Source: Microbulbifer sp. THAF38
Lineage (GTDB): Bacteria; Pseudomonadota; Gammaproteobacteria; Pseudomonadales; Cellvibrionaceae
Length of the DNA: 64,000 bases
Assembly: GCF_009363535.1 (NCBI RefSeq)
Contig: NZ_CP045369.1
Location: 4,041,001 to 4,105,000, forward strand
Reading direction: 5' to 3'
Positions 44,712 through 54,024 of the stretch are shown in pieces. Each line of letters begins with the position of its first letter. Within the stretch, counting starts at the first letter, position 1. Made by a program: the position numbers and the translations under genes. The notes under the pieces are model-generated. The model was not told where the DNA came from. It was given only the letters and a program-made list of their open reading frames with translations, and did no database searches.

Positions 44712-45520
44712 TATAAAACTTCCCTGGGTCACTGATGTTTCTAAAGGCAGTTAAACCCGTAGTAATCAATCATTGGTATAAATGATCGCCTCTATTTAAC
44801 CTGCCATTGATCTCAGCCCCAGCTTTAATCAACCTTGATAATAATTAGGACTTTTGGGTACCCCCTTAAGCCTTCTTTAAGTTAGCCATATAAATACCGC
44901 TAAAAGCCAATGAAATTTGCAAAACGGAGTTGTCATAACGCGACACAGACTGAGGTTATTGATTGTTTATCTTTTATAGCTGAGGGTTTTGGAGCTCCAA
45001 ACTCAATAAATAAACAATTTCCATTAACGATAATAACTATTCAAGAGTAACTTCAGGAAATTGGTAAATTGCTTAAAGATTAAGAGGGTCTTTAATCTTT
45101 GTTGTTAAAGCCCATAGTAGAGAAGAGCATTGGAAATGAGCCATTATTTAATCGCAAATGACTGGAAACTTTTTATTTTTTGATTTAAAGCTTTAGATTT
45201 AAAGCCCTAAAAGTGCCTCTCCAAAAAAGGGAATACCGGATTTTAATGAGCTTAAAATCTACCCCTTAGTACCACTAGTACCACGCTACCACTTCCATCG
45301 AGAATTCAAGCAAATCCTGGTTAGTTCTCGCTAACCTACCGGCATGACTGGGAACGCCTACCAAAAGGCTTTATTCAAAGCGTACCGACTCACTCCCAAC
45401 TCCACATCCAAACTTATGGGTAAGAAAGCATCAAGGCGCGTTACAATTTGAGGACCAAACCTGCAATGGACAGGTCTGGGTACTTTACTCTCACCGCTTC
45501 AGAATTTGTGGAGACTCTCA
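44712..45520. other. Long intergenic region, no gene recognised
   Basis: 809 A+T-rich bases between the divergent caspase-like and mnmH genes. Frames here are short and unsupported. A ribosome site GGAGA at 45510-45514 belongs to mnmH. I see no repeat array, tRNA or other RNA gene. Confidence 0.4.
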
Positions 45521-46612
45521 TTGCGGCACAATACTGCGAATTACCGGGCCCTTTTCCTAAACGATATTCCTCTACTGGATGTGCGTGCGCCGGTGGAATT
45601 CCAACGTGGAGCCTTTCCCTGTGCGGAAAATCATCCGCTATTGGATGACCAGCAGCGTGAGTTGATAGGTACCAAGTACAAGCAACAGGGTCAGCAAGCT
45701 GCTATCGATTTGGGCTGGAAGCTGGCCACTCCGGAAGTGGTTGAGCAAAGGCTGCAAAATTGGACTGCATTTATACATCGCCACCCCCAAGGTTATCTCT
45801 ACTGTTTTCGCGGCGGCCTGCGCTCGCGCACTACACAAAAATTATTGCGGGAGATGGGAAGTGATTACCCATTGATTGAAGGTGGCTACAAAGCCATGCG
45901 CACTTACCTACTCAACGAGCTGGACAACCTAAGCCAAAAGCTGCCGCTAGTCGTAATTGCCGGTCATACTGGCAGTGGCAAGACAGAACTGATCCAGGGC
46001 AGTGAACGTGCACTCGATCTGGAGGGAATTGCCCAACACCGCGGCTCCAGTTTTGGGCGCACTGGTTGTGAACAGCCATCTCAAATCGATTTTGAAAACC
46101 AAGTAAGCATCTATTTACTCAAACTTTCCCAAGCAGCCGGACCCGTTTTTATCGAAGATGAAAGCCGACTTATTGGCCGCTGTGCCCTGCCCCCGATACT
46201 GCAAAGTGCCATGAAAAAAGCTCCCAGAGTCCTGGTGGAAGAACCTCTGGAACAGCGGGCTCGGCGTATTGTGTGCGATTATGTGAGCGAGTCCCTGCCG
46301 CGCTTTAAAGCTACAGAAAAACCCGCGGTTGCCCTGGGGGAAGACCTGCGTAACAGCCTGAGTAAAATTCGTAAACGTCTCGGTGGGTTGCGCTATCAGA
46401 TGTTGGATGCACAACTGGCCGATGCCAACCGGGAGTTACAGCACAGCGGTAACAGTGAGGTCTATATCCCGCTCGTTATGACACTGTTGCGGGAATATTA
46501 CGATGGCAGTTACAACTACTTGATGGAAAAGCGCGACAGCACCATCCTGTTTCGCGGAAGTTTCTCCGAAGTGAAAGAGTGGCTGCAACAAGCGAGTGCA
46601 ACTGCTAGTTAG
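45521..46612 (+). CDS. mnmH: tRNA 2-selenouridine synthase
   Basis: 363 residues from TTG at 45521, chosen because GGAGA lies six bases before it and the family begins there (LRHNTANYRALFLNDIPLLD). N-terminal rhodanese domain with LLDVRAPVEFQRGAFPCA and the active loop YCFRGGLRSRTTQ; then a P-loop domain with VVIAGHTGSGKTELI. The enzyme replaces sulfur with selenium (via a geranyl intermediate) on the wobble uridine of Lys, Glu and Gln tRNAs, using selenophosphate from SelD, encoded 8 kb upstream. Alternative starts (TTG at 45506) add five residues. Confidence 0.95.
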   Translation: MRHNTANYRALFLNDIPLLDVRAPVEFQRGAFPCAENHPLLDDQQRELIGTKYKQQGQQAAIDLGWKLATPEVVEQRLQNWTAFIHRHPQGYLYCFRGGLRSRTTQKLLREMGSDYPLIEGGYKAMRTYLLNELDNLSQKLPLVVIAGHTGSGKTELIQGSERALDLEGIAQHRGSSFGRTGCEQPSQIDFENQVSIYLLKLSQAAGPVFIEDESRLIGRCALPPILQSAMKKAPRVLVEEPLEQRARRIVCDYVSESLPRFKATEKPAVALGEDLRNSLSKIRKRLGGLRYQMLDAQLADANRELQHSGNSEVYIPLVMTLLREYYDGSYNYLMEKRDSTILFRGSFSEVKEWLQQASATAS

Positions 46613-46720
46613 TAACTCTTAAAACTAAGTCGGTATTTTGCCGTGGCGCATTGCGCTGTAAAAAATTGCTTGTCCAAGAGGTAAAACCGAAGCTACGACC
46701 CAGCGGCCTGTAAAAATTAA

Positions 46721-47650
46721 TTAAACCTTGTGGGCCAAACGGTGCAACTTAAAGCGACGCAATAAAATCCAGTCTCGCAATTTATGCGGTAACCAGCGCG
46801 CAAGCCAGGGCAACAGGCGGCTGCGATTGCCGATACGCACCAGTGTGCGCGGCCGTTTACGCAGAATTTCACGTACTAACTTACGCGCCAGGGAACTGGC
46901 CAGGGTGGCATTTTGTTGAGATTCCTGCGCGCGTGCGCGCACCACCTCTTCCTGGCGCTTATACATTGAATCTGGGGGCAAGAGACCGCGCAGTGATACT
47001 TCCGCGTGGCGACCAAACTCCGAGGCAATAGCCCCAGGCTGTACCGTCATAACGCGAATCCCAAAAGGTTTTAGTTCCAGGCGCAAGACTTCCGAGAGCG
47101 TGTGCAGGGCCGCTTTGGAAGCGCAGTAAGCCCCGGAGAAAGGAGTAGCCAAAACACCGGATACGGAACCGATATTACAAATTACAGCCCCCTTACCCGA
47201 ACGCATCAACGGCACACTGGCGCGCGCCAGTGCCAGCGGGGCAAATACATTGGTGCGAAACTGATTTTCCAGGGAGCGGGTATCCAGTTCCATCAGCGGG
47301 CCCATCTGCCCGTAACCGGCGTTGTTGATCAATATATCCAGGCGACCATAAGCGGCCTTGAGAGCGTGTAGCACCCGGTTAATATCTGCCTGGCTATTAA
47401 CATCCAGAGCTTCGGTGGCGATCCCCAGATCTGCCAATTCCTGCAGGCTTTCCGGGCGCCGGGCGGTGGCGATAACAATTGTGCCGCGGCGGTGCAAAGC
47501 CAGGGCCAGCTCGCGGCCAATACCACTGGAACAGCCGGTAATCAGTGCGACTCTATCGGGCGCCACATAACCCCGGCCAATTTGCGCAAGGCTCTCTGCG
47601 GCAAAGCTATCGGGAGATTTTCGGAAACTGGATACTGGCGGTTTGTTCAC
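46721..47650 (-). CDS. Short-chain dehydrogenase/reductase (SDR)
   Basis: 309 residues from GTG at 47650. Cofactor motif ALITGCSSGIGRELALAL, LINNAGYGQMG, and the catalytic YCASKAALHTL (Tyr/Lys). The order and length are those of classical SDRs using NAD(P)H. A basic C-terminal tail (RRFKLHRLAHKV) is present. Substrate unknown. It follows the VOC gene by 14 bases on the same strand, so they are co-transcribed. Confidence 0.9.
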   Translation of the reverse strand: MNKPPVSSFRKSPDSFAAESLAQIGRGYVAPDRVALITGCSSGIGRELALALHRRGTIVIATARRPESLQELADLGIATEALDVNSQADINRVLHALKAAYGRLDILINNAGYGQMGPLMELDTRSLENQFRTNVFAPLALARASVPLMRSGKGAVICNIGSVSGVLATPFSGAYCASKAALHTLSEVLRLELKPFGIRVMTVQPGAIASEFGRHAEVSLRGLLPPDSMYKRQEEVVRARAQESQQNATLASSLARKLVREILRKRPRTLVRIGNRSRLLPWLARWLPHKLRDWILLRRFKLHRLAHKV

Positions 47651-47664
47651 GGGGACTGCTCCGT

Positions 47665-48048
47665 TTACTGGTTCGAACCCTCCGACACAGCCTGGGGTTG
47701 TTCAATCAGGCCAATAATATTGCCGTAAGGATCGAGAAAACTCGCCATCAGTACGCCCTCGCCAACATCCACCACATCGCTGTGTTGTCGCGCACCCATG
47801 GCTCCAAGACGCTCGACTTGCGCGGCCATATCCGCAACCGCCCAGTAGGCGATCACCCCGTCCGCACGGCTGATCGCGCTGCGCGCATCCGGATTCAGGC
47901 CCAGTTCACAATGGCCGAGATGGAAACCCACATAGCAATCGCTATCGAAATAGGGCTCCTTCTGCAGCAGCTGCGTATACCAGGCACGGGCCTCCGCAAT
48001 ATCTGTTACACCGTAAATAACTGTATGCAAGCCGAGAAACTGCTCCAT
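47665..48048 (-). CDS. VOC-family (glyoxalase-fold) protein
   Basis: 127 residues. One vicinal-oxygen-chelate unit: GLHTVIYGVTDIAEARAWY at the start, EPYFDSDCYVGFHLG in the middle, and SFLDPYGNIIGLIEQP at the end. Metal ligands are likely (His near residue 8, Glu near residue 117). Activity unknown. It is directly upstream of the SDR gene. Confidence 0.87.
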   Translation of the reverse strand: MEQFLGLHTVIYGVTDIAEARAWYTQLLQKEPYFDSDCYVGFHLGHCELGLNPDARSAISRADGVIAYWAVADMAAQVERLGAMGARQHSDVVDVGEGVLMASFLDPYGNIIGLIEQPQAVSEGSNQ

Positions 48049-48102
48049 TGAGACACCCTGTTGTTTAATTTTTATCCGCTGGGTGGGGCACTCTGGCGCA
48101 GC

Positions 48103-48471
48103 TTATTGCAGCTCCTGCTCCAGTTGCTCCAGCAGGTCGATGGGTTCCAGCTCCACACCGTCCAGCTCATCGTTCCAGTTCAGCCCCACCAGCAGGACAT
48201 CCTCGTGCATACCGGTGAGCCAGTCATCCATAAATTCTTCCAGGTCGATAGCCACCGCCTGGTAATCCGCCCAATCGCCCTCACAGTGTGCCTGGGCAAA
48301 TTCCCGCTGGGACCAAAAGGGCATCACCTCGGTCTGTGGGCGCTTTTCGGATTCGCACAACGCAAAGCCCTCTTCCCCCTGCAGCGCCCAGACGCAGCCC
48401 TGTTCAGCGGCCTCCGGTAAAAAGCGTGCGCAGTTTTCTTCAAAATCGTCAGTTAAGGGTTCGCTTTGCAT
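48103..48471 (-). CDS. DUF2750 family protein
   Basis: 122 residues from ATG at 48471, preferred because the family begins near EENCARFLPEAAEQGCVWAL; an upstream ATG at 48558 would add 29 atypical residues. The motifs VMPFWSQREFAQAH, DLEEFMDDWLTGM and LLVGLNWNDELDGVE are the DUF2750 pattern. Soluble, acidic, function unknown. It lies between RlmD and the VOC gene on the same strand. Confidence 0.82.
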   Translation of the reverse strand: MQSEPLTDDFEENCARFLPEAAEQGCVWALQGEEGFALCESEKRPQTEVMPFWSQREFAQAHCEGDWADYQAVAIDLEEFMDDWLTGMHEDVLLVGLNWNDELDGVELEPIDLLEQLEQELQ

Positions 48472-48630
48472 AACATCTTCGCTTAATAAGTTTGCCAGCA
48501 GTTTACGCCAGTTTGCCCCCCGCACCAACGCAAAGACCACGGCTCTGGCATCAGGCAAAACTGCTTTACTTCCATCCCCCAGGACTTTTTAAATGACATA
48601 CAGGGACGGAATAAAATTGAATAAATGGTT

Positions 48631-49995
48631 TTAGGAATCCAGCTCAAATACCGCCATAGATTCCACATGGGACGTTTGCGGAAACATATCCATGACACAG
48701 GCCTGCTTAAGACGGTAACCCAGATGAACCAATTCCCCGGCGTCCCGCGCCAGAGTCGCCGGGTTACAGGACACGTAAACAATTTTCTGCGCCTTGAAAC
48801 GGGCGATACCACGCACCGCCTGCAAGGCACCATCGCGCGGAGGGTCCAACAAAATTTTATCGAAGCCACCGCTGGCCCAGGCCTTTTTCACCATTTCCTC
48901 ATTCAGGTCGGCAGTGTGAAAGCGCACGTTGTTCAGTCCGTTAAGTGCGGCATTTTCCTTGCCTCTTTGGGTGAGAGCGCCAACGCCCTCGATACCGATA
49001 ACCTCCCCGGCACGTCGCGCCAATGGCAGGGTGAAATTTCCCAGTCCGCAGAAAAGATCCAACACCCTCTCGCCGGGTAGCGGGTCCAGTAACTGCACAG
49101 CACGGCTCACCATCTGTCGGTTGACCTCGAAATTCACCTGGAAGAAATCCATCGGCTGGAAGTGCAGGCTCAGGTCAAATTCCGACAGACGATAACTGAG
49201 GTAATTCTCGCTATTCTCTGGCCACAGAGGCTGAATCGAAGCCGCATCACCAGGTTGTATATACATGTGTATACCTGATGATTTAGCGAAGCCCAGCCAG
49301 CGCTGCCGATCCCCTTCCGATAAGGGCTGTAGGTGGCGCAATACCAAGGCCGCCACATCATCACCGACCGCCACTTCCAACTGGGAAAAGTGCGTGCGTC
49401 CCTCGCTCTCCGCCACCAATTGCTTTAACGCGGGAATATGTTGAGCGATAGAAGGGTGCAAAACATGGCACTCATCAATATCGGTCAAATCATTGCTGCG
49501 CTTTTCGCGAAAACCAAAAACGAGTTTTTTGCCTTTTGCCGATTTCACCTGGCGAATACCGATACGCGCCTTGCGCCGATAGCCGTAAGGTTCAGCCAGC
49601 AGAGGAGGCAAAATTTCCTCGGGTTCAATACCACCAAAACGAGCCAGCTGATCCAACAATATTTTTTGTTTTTCGACAATTTGCGCATCGTCCTGCAGGT
49701 GTTGCAGGGAGCAGCCCCCGCACAGGGACACATGGGGGCAGCGCGGTTCACAGCGCAGTGGCGAAGCCTGAATTATCTCACTGGCAACACCTTCATCGAA
49801 GCGAGCCCGATGAGCGCTATAACGAAAACGCACTTCTTCTCCAGGCAGGGCGTTATCGATAAATACTGTTTTTTTACCCACACGGGCGAGACCGCGCATA
49901 TCGTGGCTGAATTTTTCCACACAGGCTTCTGCCTGGGTGGGCAAAGGTTTTTTTACCGTTTTGCGCGGAGTGATAAAACGCGGTTTTCTGCTCAT
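48631..49995 (-). CDS. rlmD: 23S rRNA (uracil-1939-C5)-methyltransferase
   Basis: 454 residues. An N-terminal TRAM domain (SHDMRGLARVGKKTVFI), then the 4Fe-4S cysteines (C82, C86, C92 and C95, plus a distal Cys near residue 175), the SAM-binding RVLDLFCGLGNFTLPLA, the ILLDPPRDG block and the catalytic YVSCNPATLARD. This is the normal RlmD/RumA architecture, methylating U1939 of 23S rRNA. A basic N-terminal 20 residues is common in the family. Confidence 0.95.
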   Translation of the reverse strand: MSRKPRFITPRKTVKKPLPTQAEACVEKFSHDMRGLARVGKKTVFIDNALPGEEVRFRYSAHRARFDEGVASEIIQASPLRCEPRCPHVSLCGGCSLQHLQDDAQIVEKQKILLDQLARFGGIEPEEILPPLLAEPYGYRRKARIGIRQVKSAKGKKLVFGFREKRSNDLTDIDECHVLHPSIAQHIPALKQLVAESEGRTHFSQLEVAVGDDVAALVLRHLQPLSEGDRQRWLGFAKSSGIHMYIQPGDAASIQPLWPENSENYLSYRLSEFDLSLHFQPMDFFQVNFEVNRQMVSRAVQLLDPLPGERVLDLFCGLGNFTLPLARRAGEVIGIEGVGALTQRGKENAALNGLNNVRFHTADLNEEMVKKAWASGGFDKILLDPPRDGALQAVRGIARFKAQKIVYVSCNPATLARDAGELVHLGYRLKQACVMDMFPQTSHVESMAVFELDS

Positions 49996-50050
49996 AGGAA
50001 ATTACTGAATGATCAAAACAACTGAAATCAATGGGACCTGTCGGTAAATT

Positions 50051-50758
50051 CTATACCGTGAGGCGGTGGCCGTTATCGCGCAGCCAGCGGCGCAGCTCTT
50101 TATAGCGGGGGCAAACACTCTGCACCAGCAGCCAAAAATCGCGGCCGTGATTATGGTGACGCAAATGGCTGACCTCATGGGCCACCAGATAATCCACCAC
50201 TGGTTCCGGTGCCAGGCACACCAACCAGTTGTATTGCAAGTCTCCACGAATACTGCAGTGCCCCCACTTACTCTTGGTGCGGCGAATTCGCAGTGTGGAA
50301 AACTGTAAGTCCAATTGTTCCGCCAAGCGCTGGGACTTCTCTGTTAACAGGGCCAACGCTTCGCGCTGGTAAAGGCGCTGTAGGGCCCCCTGTAATTGCT
50401 GCGCTGTGGGTGCGGACGATAACGTGTAGAGACGAATAGCCTCTTCAGTGATTGCCGCACCACCTCGATTAGCCGCCCGCTCTAGGAGGCGCATTTTACC
50501 CAGCCAGGGAAAGTGTTCGCCAAACTCAAAGCGATATTGTGGCACCTGCGCCGCACGCTGGTTGGCAGCGAGCAATTGGGCGCGTACCCACTGGATATTT
50601 TCCTGTAAAAACTGATGGCCGTGGCGGGCGGCGCAGCGCTGTGGAATACGCACCTCCACGCCAGATTGGGCCAATACTAGGCCCAGGCGCTTGCGCCTTG
50701 CCGAGCGCACCAGGCGGTAGGGAATATCCTCAAAAAAATATTCCCGCACTTCACTCAT
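50051..50758 (-). CDS. YgjP-like M48 family metallopeptidase (DUF45)
   Basis: 235 residues. The zinc motif is HEVSHLRHHNHGRDFW near residues 191-206, following VVDYLVAHE; the preceding RRTKSKWGHCSIRGDLQYN is the diagnostic block of the YgjP/DUF45 group. Cytoplasmic by absence of signal peptide. Substrate unknown. It is separate from RlmD by 55 bases. Confidence 0.88.
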   Translation of the reverse strand: MSEVREYFFEDIPYRLVRSARRKRLGLVLAQSGVEVRIPQRCAARHGHQFLQENIQWVRAQLLAANQRAAQVPQYRFEFGEHFPWLGKMRLLERAANRGGAAITEEAIRLYTLSSAPTAQQLQGALQRLYQREALALLTEKSQRLAEQLDLQFSTLRIRRTKSKWGHCSIRGDLQYNWLVCLAPEPVVDYLVAHEVSHLRHHNHGRDFWLLVQSVCPRYKELRRWLRDNGHRLTV

Positions 50759-50788
50759 AAAAATCGCCCCAATAAAACTCGACGAAAA

Positions 50789-51220
50789 TTACCCCGCGGC
50801 ATGAGCCACAACCGCCATGGTAATTCGGGAAATACAGCTCAGTTTGCCATTGGGGGCGTAAATCAGAATTTCCCATACCTGGCTGGTGCGCCCGATATGT
50901 ACCGGCTTGGCCCGGCCAGTAACTTCACCCTCCGGCACAGGACGCAGATGATTGGCATTAATCTCCTGGCCAACGCAGTAAAACTTACTGGTATCCACCA
51001 ACAGATTGGCACCGATAGATCCCAGGGTTTCCGCCAACACCACGTTGGCACCGCCATGTAGAATACCGAACGGCTGGCGAGTGCGATGATCCACCGGCAG
51101 CTTGCCCTCCAGGTAATCCTCACCGATTGCGGTAATTTCCAGGCCCAGATAACCGGGCATACACTGGGCGGTGCCCCGGTTAATCTCTTCCAGGGTGGGA
51201 GTAACGTGCCAAATTGCCAT
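50789..51220 (-). CDS. Hotdog-fold thioesterase (PaaI/YdiI-like)
   Basis: 143 residues. GILHGGANVVLAETLGSIGA holds the hotdog helix and catalytic Glu, with the His-Gly-Gly that positions the thioester; NANHLRPVPEGEVTGRA is the next conserved strand. Members such as MenI/YdiI hydrolyse acyl-CoA (1,4-dihydroxy-2-naphthoyl-CoA in menaquinone synthesis); the actual substrate here cannot be told. Confidence 0.88.
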   Translation of the reverse strand: MAIWHVTPTLEEINRGTAQCMPGYLGLEITAIGEDYLEGKLPVDHRTRQPFGILHGGANVVLAETLGSIGANLLVDTSKFYCVGQEINANHLRPVPEGEVTGRAKPVHIGRTSQVWEILIYAPNGKLSCISRITMAVVAHAAG

Positions 51221-51297
51221 GGGAATAACTCTCTTGAAAATCCAAACTGGGACCGGGGGAAATGGCTGAATTGACTAGCCATATCAACCCACTAAAT

Positions 51298-51909
51298 TCA
51301 CCAGTAAAAAAAACCAGATGAAAAAAAGCCGCGCGGATAAAAATCCGGTGTGAAATAGTCTGGGCCGAAAAGCCCGTAGCGGTGTAGTTCTAAATCCAAC
51401 ATGCGCAACTCCCATTCGAGCCGGCTGTGCTGGAAATAGAGCGCACGCCTCTGGTTGTCACTATCGCTGTGCCTGAGGGCGTGATGTAGGGAGTAAAGCT
51501 CTCGCTCTAAATTATCCCGGCGCCACAATAAATCGCGATACTGCTGTGCTACGCGATAGTGGGCGAGGCCACGCTGGTAATTCTGCAAAAAAATATCCGC
51601 GGTGGGACCGGTGCATACGCCCTCATATTTTCGCCCCTGGCGCCCCTGAGCATAGCCATTCTCAGCGGTACAAAATTGTTCCACGCCTTCTTCGTGGCCC
51701 CGCAACCAGGCCTCACTGTCCACATAGATTTCGTAACTTTGGCATTCCTTGGCGATATCATGCACCAGCGCCTGGGAACGCCCGCGGGCGCCATCTTGTA
51801 GACCGCGCTCGTACCAGAGCCCATTGCGGCAATCCGCCTCGGAAATAACAGCGCAACCACTAATAGCAGTGGCCAGAATCAACAGGAAAAAACTCAGCTT
51901 TACAGGCAT
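51298..51909 (-). CDS. DUF2799 family lipoprotein
   Basis: 203 residues with a lipoprotein signal: FFLLILATAISGCAVI, lipobox ISGC with Cys 19. The mature part has CRNGLWYERGLQDGARGRS and ENGYAQGRQGRKYEGVC, both of the DUF2799 type, plus a C-terminal helical pair and an aromatic tail (FYPRGFFSSGFFYW). Outer-membrane lipoprotein of unknown function, similar to YfiL. Confidence 0.85.
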   Translation of the reverse strand: MPVKLSFFLLILATAISGCAVISEADCRNGLWYERGLQDGARGRSQALVHDIAKECQSYEIYVDSEAWLRGHEEGVEQFCTAENGYAQGRQGRKYEGVCTGPTADIFLQNYQRGLAHYRVAQQYRDLLWRRDNLERELYSLHHALRHSDSDNQRRALYFQHSRLEWELRMLDLELHRYGLFGPDYFTPDFYPRGFFSSGFFYW

Positions 51910-51953
51910 GGGAAGGGGCTCCCGATGGATTATTGTTTTGCCATTTCCACCAA

Positions 51954-52604
51954 TTAGCCGAAACGTTTATCGGCGACGAACGGGTTGGTCTGACGCTCCT
52001 GACCAAAAGTGGACATGGGACCGTGACCGGGTACAAAGCGCACATCGTCACCCAGTGGCCACAGGCGCTCGGTGATCGAACGAATCAAAGTATCGTGATC
52101 CCCCTGGGGAAAATCGGTGCGGCCAATAGAACCGGCAAACAACACATCGCCTACCAGTGCCAACTTGCTCGGGCGATGGAAAAAGATCACATGTCCTGGG
52201 GTGTGGCCTGGGCAGTGATGCACTTCCAGTTCCTGGTCGCCGACAGTCACGGTATCGCCCTGCTGCAACCAGCGATCGGGGGTGAACACCTCCACTGAGG
52301 GAAAACCGAACATCTGCGCCTGCACCGGCAATTGCTCGATCCAGAAACCATCGCCCTCGTGGGGCCCTTCAATCGGCAACTGTAATTGTTTGGAGAGCGC
52401 CGCAGTGCCACCCACATGATCCAGGTGACCGTGGGTAAGCAGGATTTTCTCAATGTTGAGCCCGCGCTCTTGCGCCGCCGCCAGAATTTTGTCGAGGTCG
52501 CCACCCGGGTCCACTACTGCGGCACGCTTGCTGTCTTCGCACCAGAGCAGGGTGCAATTCTGCTGAAAAGGAGTAACCGGGACCGAGTGAAATTGCAGCG
52601 ACAT
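51954..52604 (-). CDS. MBL-fold hydrolase (glyoxalase II-like, GloC/YcbL type)
   Basis: 216 residues from ATG at 52604 (AAGGAT upstream; the ATG at 52616 is too close to it). HGHLDHVGG supplies HxHxDH; later His residues appear in HHCPGHTPGHV and VPGHGPMS; VVDPGGDLDKIL and GDVLFAGSIGRTDFP are the glyoxalase II-like core. Probably hydrolyses S-lactoylglutathione or a related thioester with zinc. Confidence 0.92.
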   Translation of the reverse strand: MSLQFHSVPVTPFQQNCTLLWCEDSKRAAVVDPGGDLDKILAAAQERGLNIEKILLTHGHLDHVGGTAALSKQLQLPIEGPHEGDGFWIEQLPVQAQMFGFPSVEVFTPDRWLQQGDTVTVGDQELEVHHCPGHTPGHVIFFHRPSKLALVGDVLFAGSIGRTDFPQGDHDTLIRSITERLWPLGDDVRFVPGHGPMSTFGQERQTNPFVADKRFG

Positions 52605-52647
52605 GATAAAACCCATCCTTATTCGGGAGTAGTGGCTAGTGTCGCGA

Positions 52648-53538
52648 TTATACCGCGACTGTCCGCCGAGATCGCAGTGCGGATGCGCCTGCTTTCGGCT
52701 TGGTGTTGTGCAGAAGAGTGCTCAGGTCTTTGCCCAGCTGCTCCCACACCAATGCATTGCGCCAGTAATCCTCCGGTGGCAGTAGCTGCGGACCGGCCAG
52801 GGCATCGTCTGGATCGGACAGTGGCCTTGTCGCGTAATCCCGAAATACCGCTTGGTTGTAACTGGGGCTGAGAGGCTTTAGGGGCCAGCCGAGCAGGTCA
52901 TCCGGATGGTAGAAATTTTTCCAACGGAATTGATACCCGCGAGAAGTCGTAGCCACCGCCTGGATCTGATCCCGCTGCTTGGCCCCAAACCACAGCGGCG
53001 TGCCGGCCCCGAGGGTATACCAATGGCTGAGCGTTTTCAGGCGCAAAAAGCGTTCCCGTGCGGAGCCCTTACGCACCTCGGCTGGCCCGCCATCGCGCCA
53101 GACACCGTGGTTTACACTGGGCCGCTGGGCATCCCACAAATAGTTGGACAAGCTAATACAGCTGGCCGAATGACTGATAAGCAACACCGGAGCGCAATCG
53201 CCAGCAGCGACTGCAGCCTTTTGTAAAGTTTGAAAAATGGCTGTCTGGGTCCTCTCATAGAGACCACCGCGGCTATGGATATCCCCCAATTGTGCCGAGT
53301 TCTCAGCCAGGGCGTTAAGCAAGAATTTGCGCGCGCGCAGACCATCCATCTCGCATTTGCGCATATCTTCAAATACTCGCTGGGTATTACCTGGCAGTGC
53401 TTCCACAGTAGGAAAAGTATCGCAATGAAGGCGCGCCCAGTCATCACCCAGGGTTTCCCTGAGCATGGAAAACAACGGCTTTATACAATCTCCTTGAGCA
53501 CCCATAACCGGCGCCGCCAAAACCACAATATCGACCAT
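52648..53538 (-). CDS. Hypothetical protein, alpha/beta-hydrolase-like
   Basis: 296 residues, not assigned to a family. It starts with a strand VDIVVLAAPVMGAQGDCIK and has VLLISHSASCISLSNYL near residues 117-133, which resembles the nucleophile elbow (Ser in SHSAS) of alpha/beta hydrolases; a late His cannot be placed with confidence. Soluble, no signal peptide. Adjacent MBL gene is on the same strand 43 bases further on. Confidence 0.5.
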   Translation of the reverse strand: MVDIVVLAAPVMGAQGDCIKPLFSMLRETLGDDWARLHCDTFPTVEALPGNTQRVFEDMRKCEMDGLRARKFLLNALAENSAQLGDIHSRGGLYERTQTAIFQTLQKAAVAAGDCAPVLLISHSASCISLSNYLWDAQRPSVNHGVWRDGGPAEVRKGSARERFLRLKTLSHWYTLGAGTPLWFGAKQRDQIQAVATTSRGYQFRWKNFYHPDDLLGWPLKPLSPSYNQAVFRDYATRPLSDPDDALAGPQLLPPEDYWRNALVWEQLGKDLSTLLHNTKPKAGASALRSRRTVAV

Positions 53539-54024
53539 ATCTCCCTCTTTTTTATTATTGTTGTCGCAGCCGCATCTTCTTCCCTGACGGCATCAGTTAT
53601 TCACCAAACTTTTTTCGTAAATAACTCTGTTTTTTCATAAACCAGTGATCCAAGGATCCCCCACTGCGTACAAACGTTCGTGTATTACGGCAACGAATGT
53701 CAGCCGGGAAAGCAGATAACGCTGTCGGGTAGCTCTACGCCGGTCTAGGTGAACACAGGGATGTGTTCCTGGCACCGGACACCGCAAGCCAAAAACTGGC
53801 CGCAGGGTCTCTTTCTGATTATTTTCTCTCTTTGGGCTGGATCGGTAAGACTGATTGGATCCGCCGATCAATATACCGTCATAAGCAAAGCTTCTTCTAG
53901 TATTAGCCAAAGAGAATCCAGCAAGTCGTCCTATCCTCAGCGCAAATCTGTCACAAAAGCGCTCCGCTAGTGCATAATATCCCTGTATAAAAATCAGACA
54001 TTTAAAACAATCCTGCCCGCAGCG
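53539..54024. other. Intergenic region before malT-like gene, contains REP-like hairpin
   Basis: 486 bases. A palindrome lies at 53740-53778 (CCGGT...ACCGG outside, GAACACA-GGGA-TGTGTTC inside). The rest, including A+T-rich DNA at 53940-54000, should hold the promoters of both divergent genes. No other gene is seen. Confidence 0.5.
53740..53778. repeat. REP-like hairpin with core ACAGGGATGT
   Basis: Outer arms CCGGT/ACCGG and inner arms GAACACA/TGTGTTC with a GGGA loop. Shares the core ACAGGGATGT with 29569-29576, 44073-44088 and 56757-56770. Confidence 0.65.

Noticed and set aside
45448..45648. 66-codon frame overlapping the mnmH start
   Set aside because: It is in another frame of the mnmH gene and has no supporting features.
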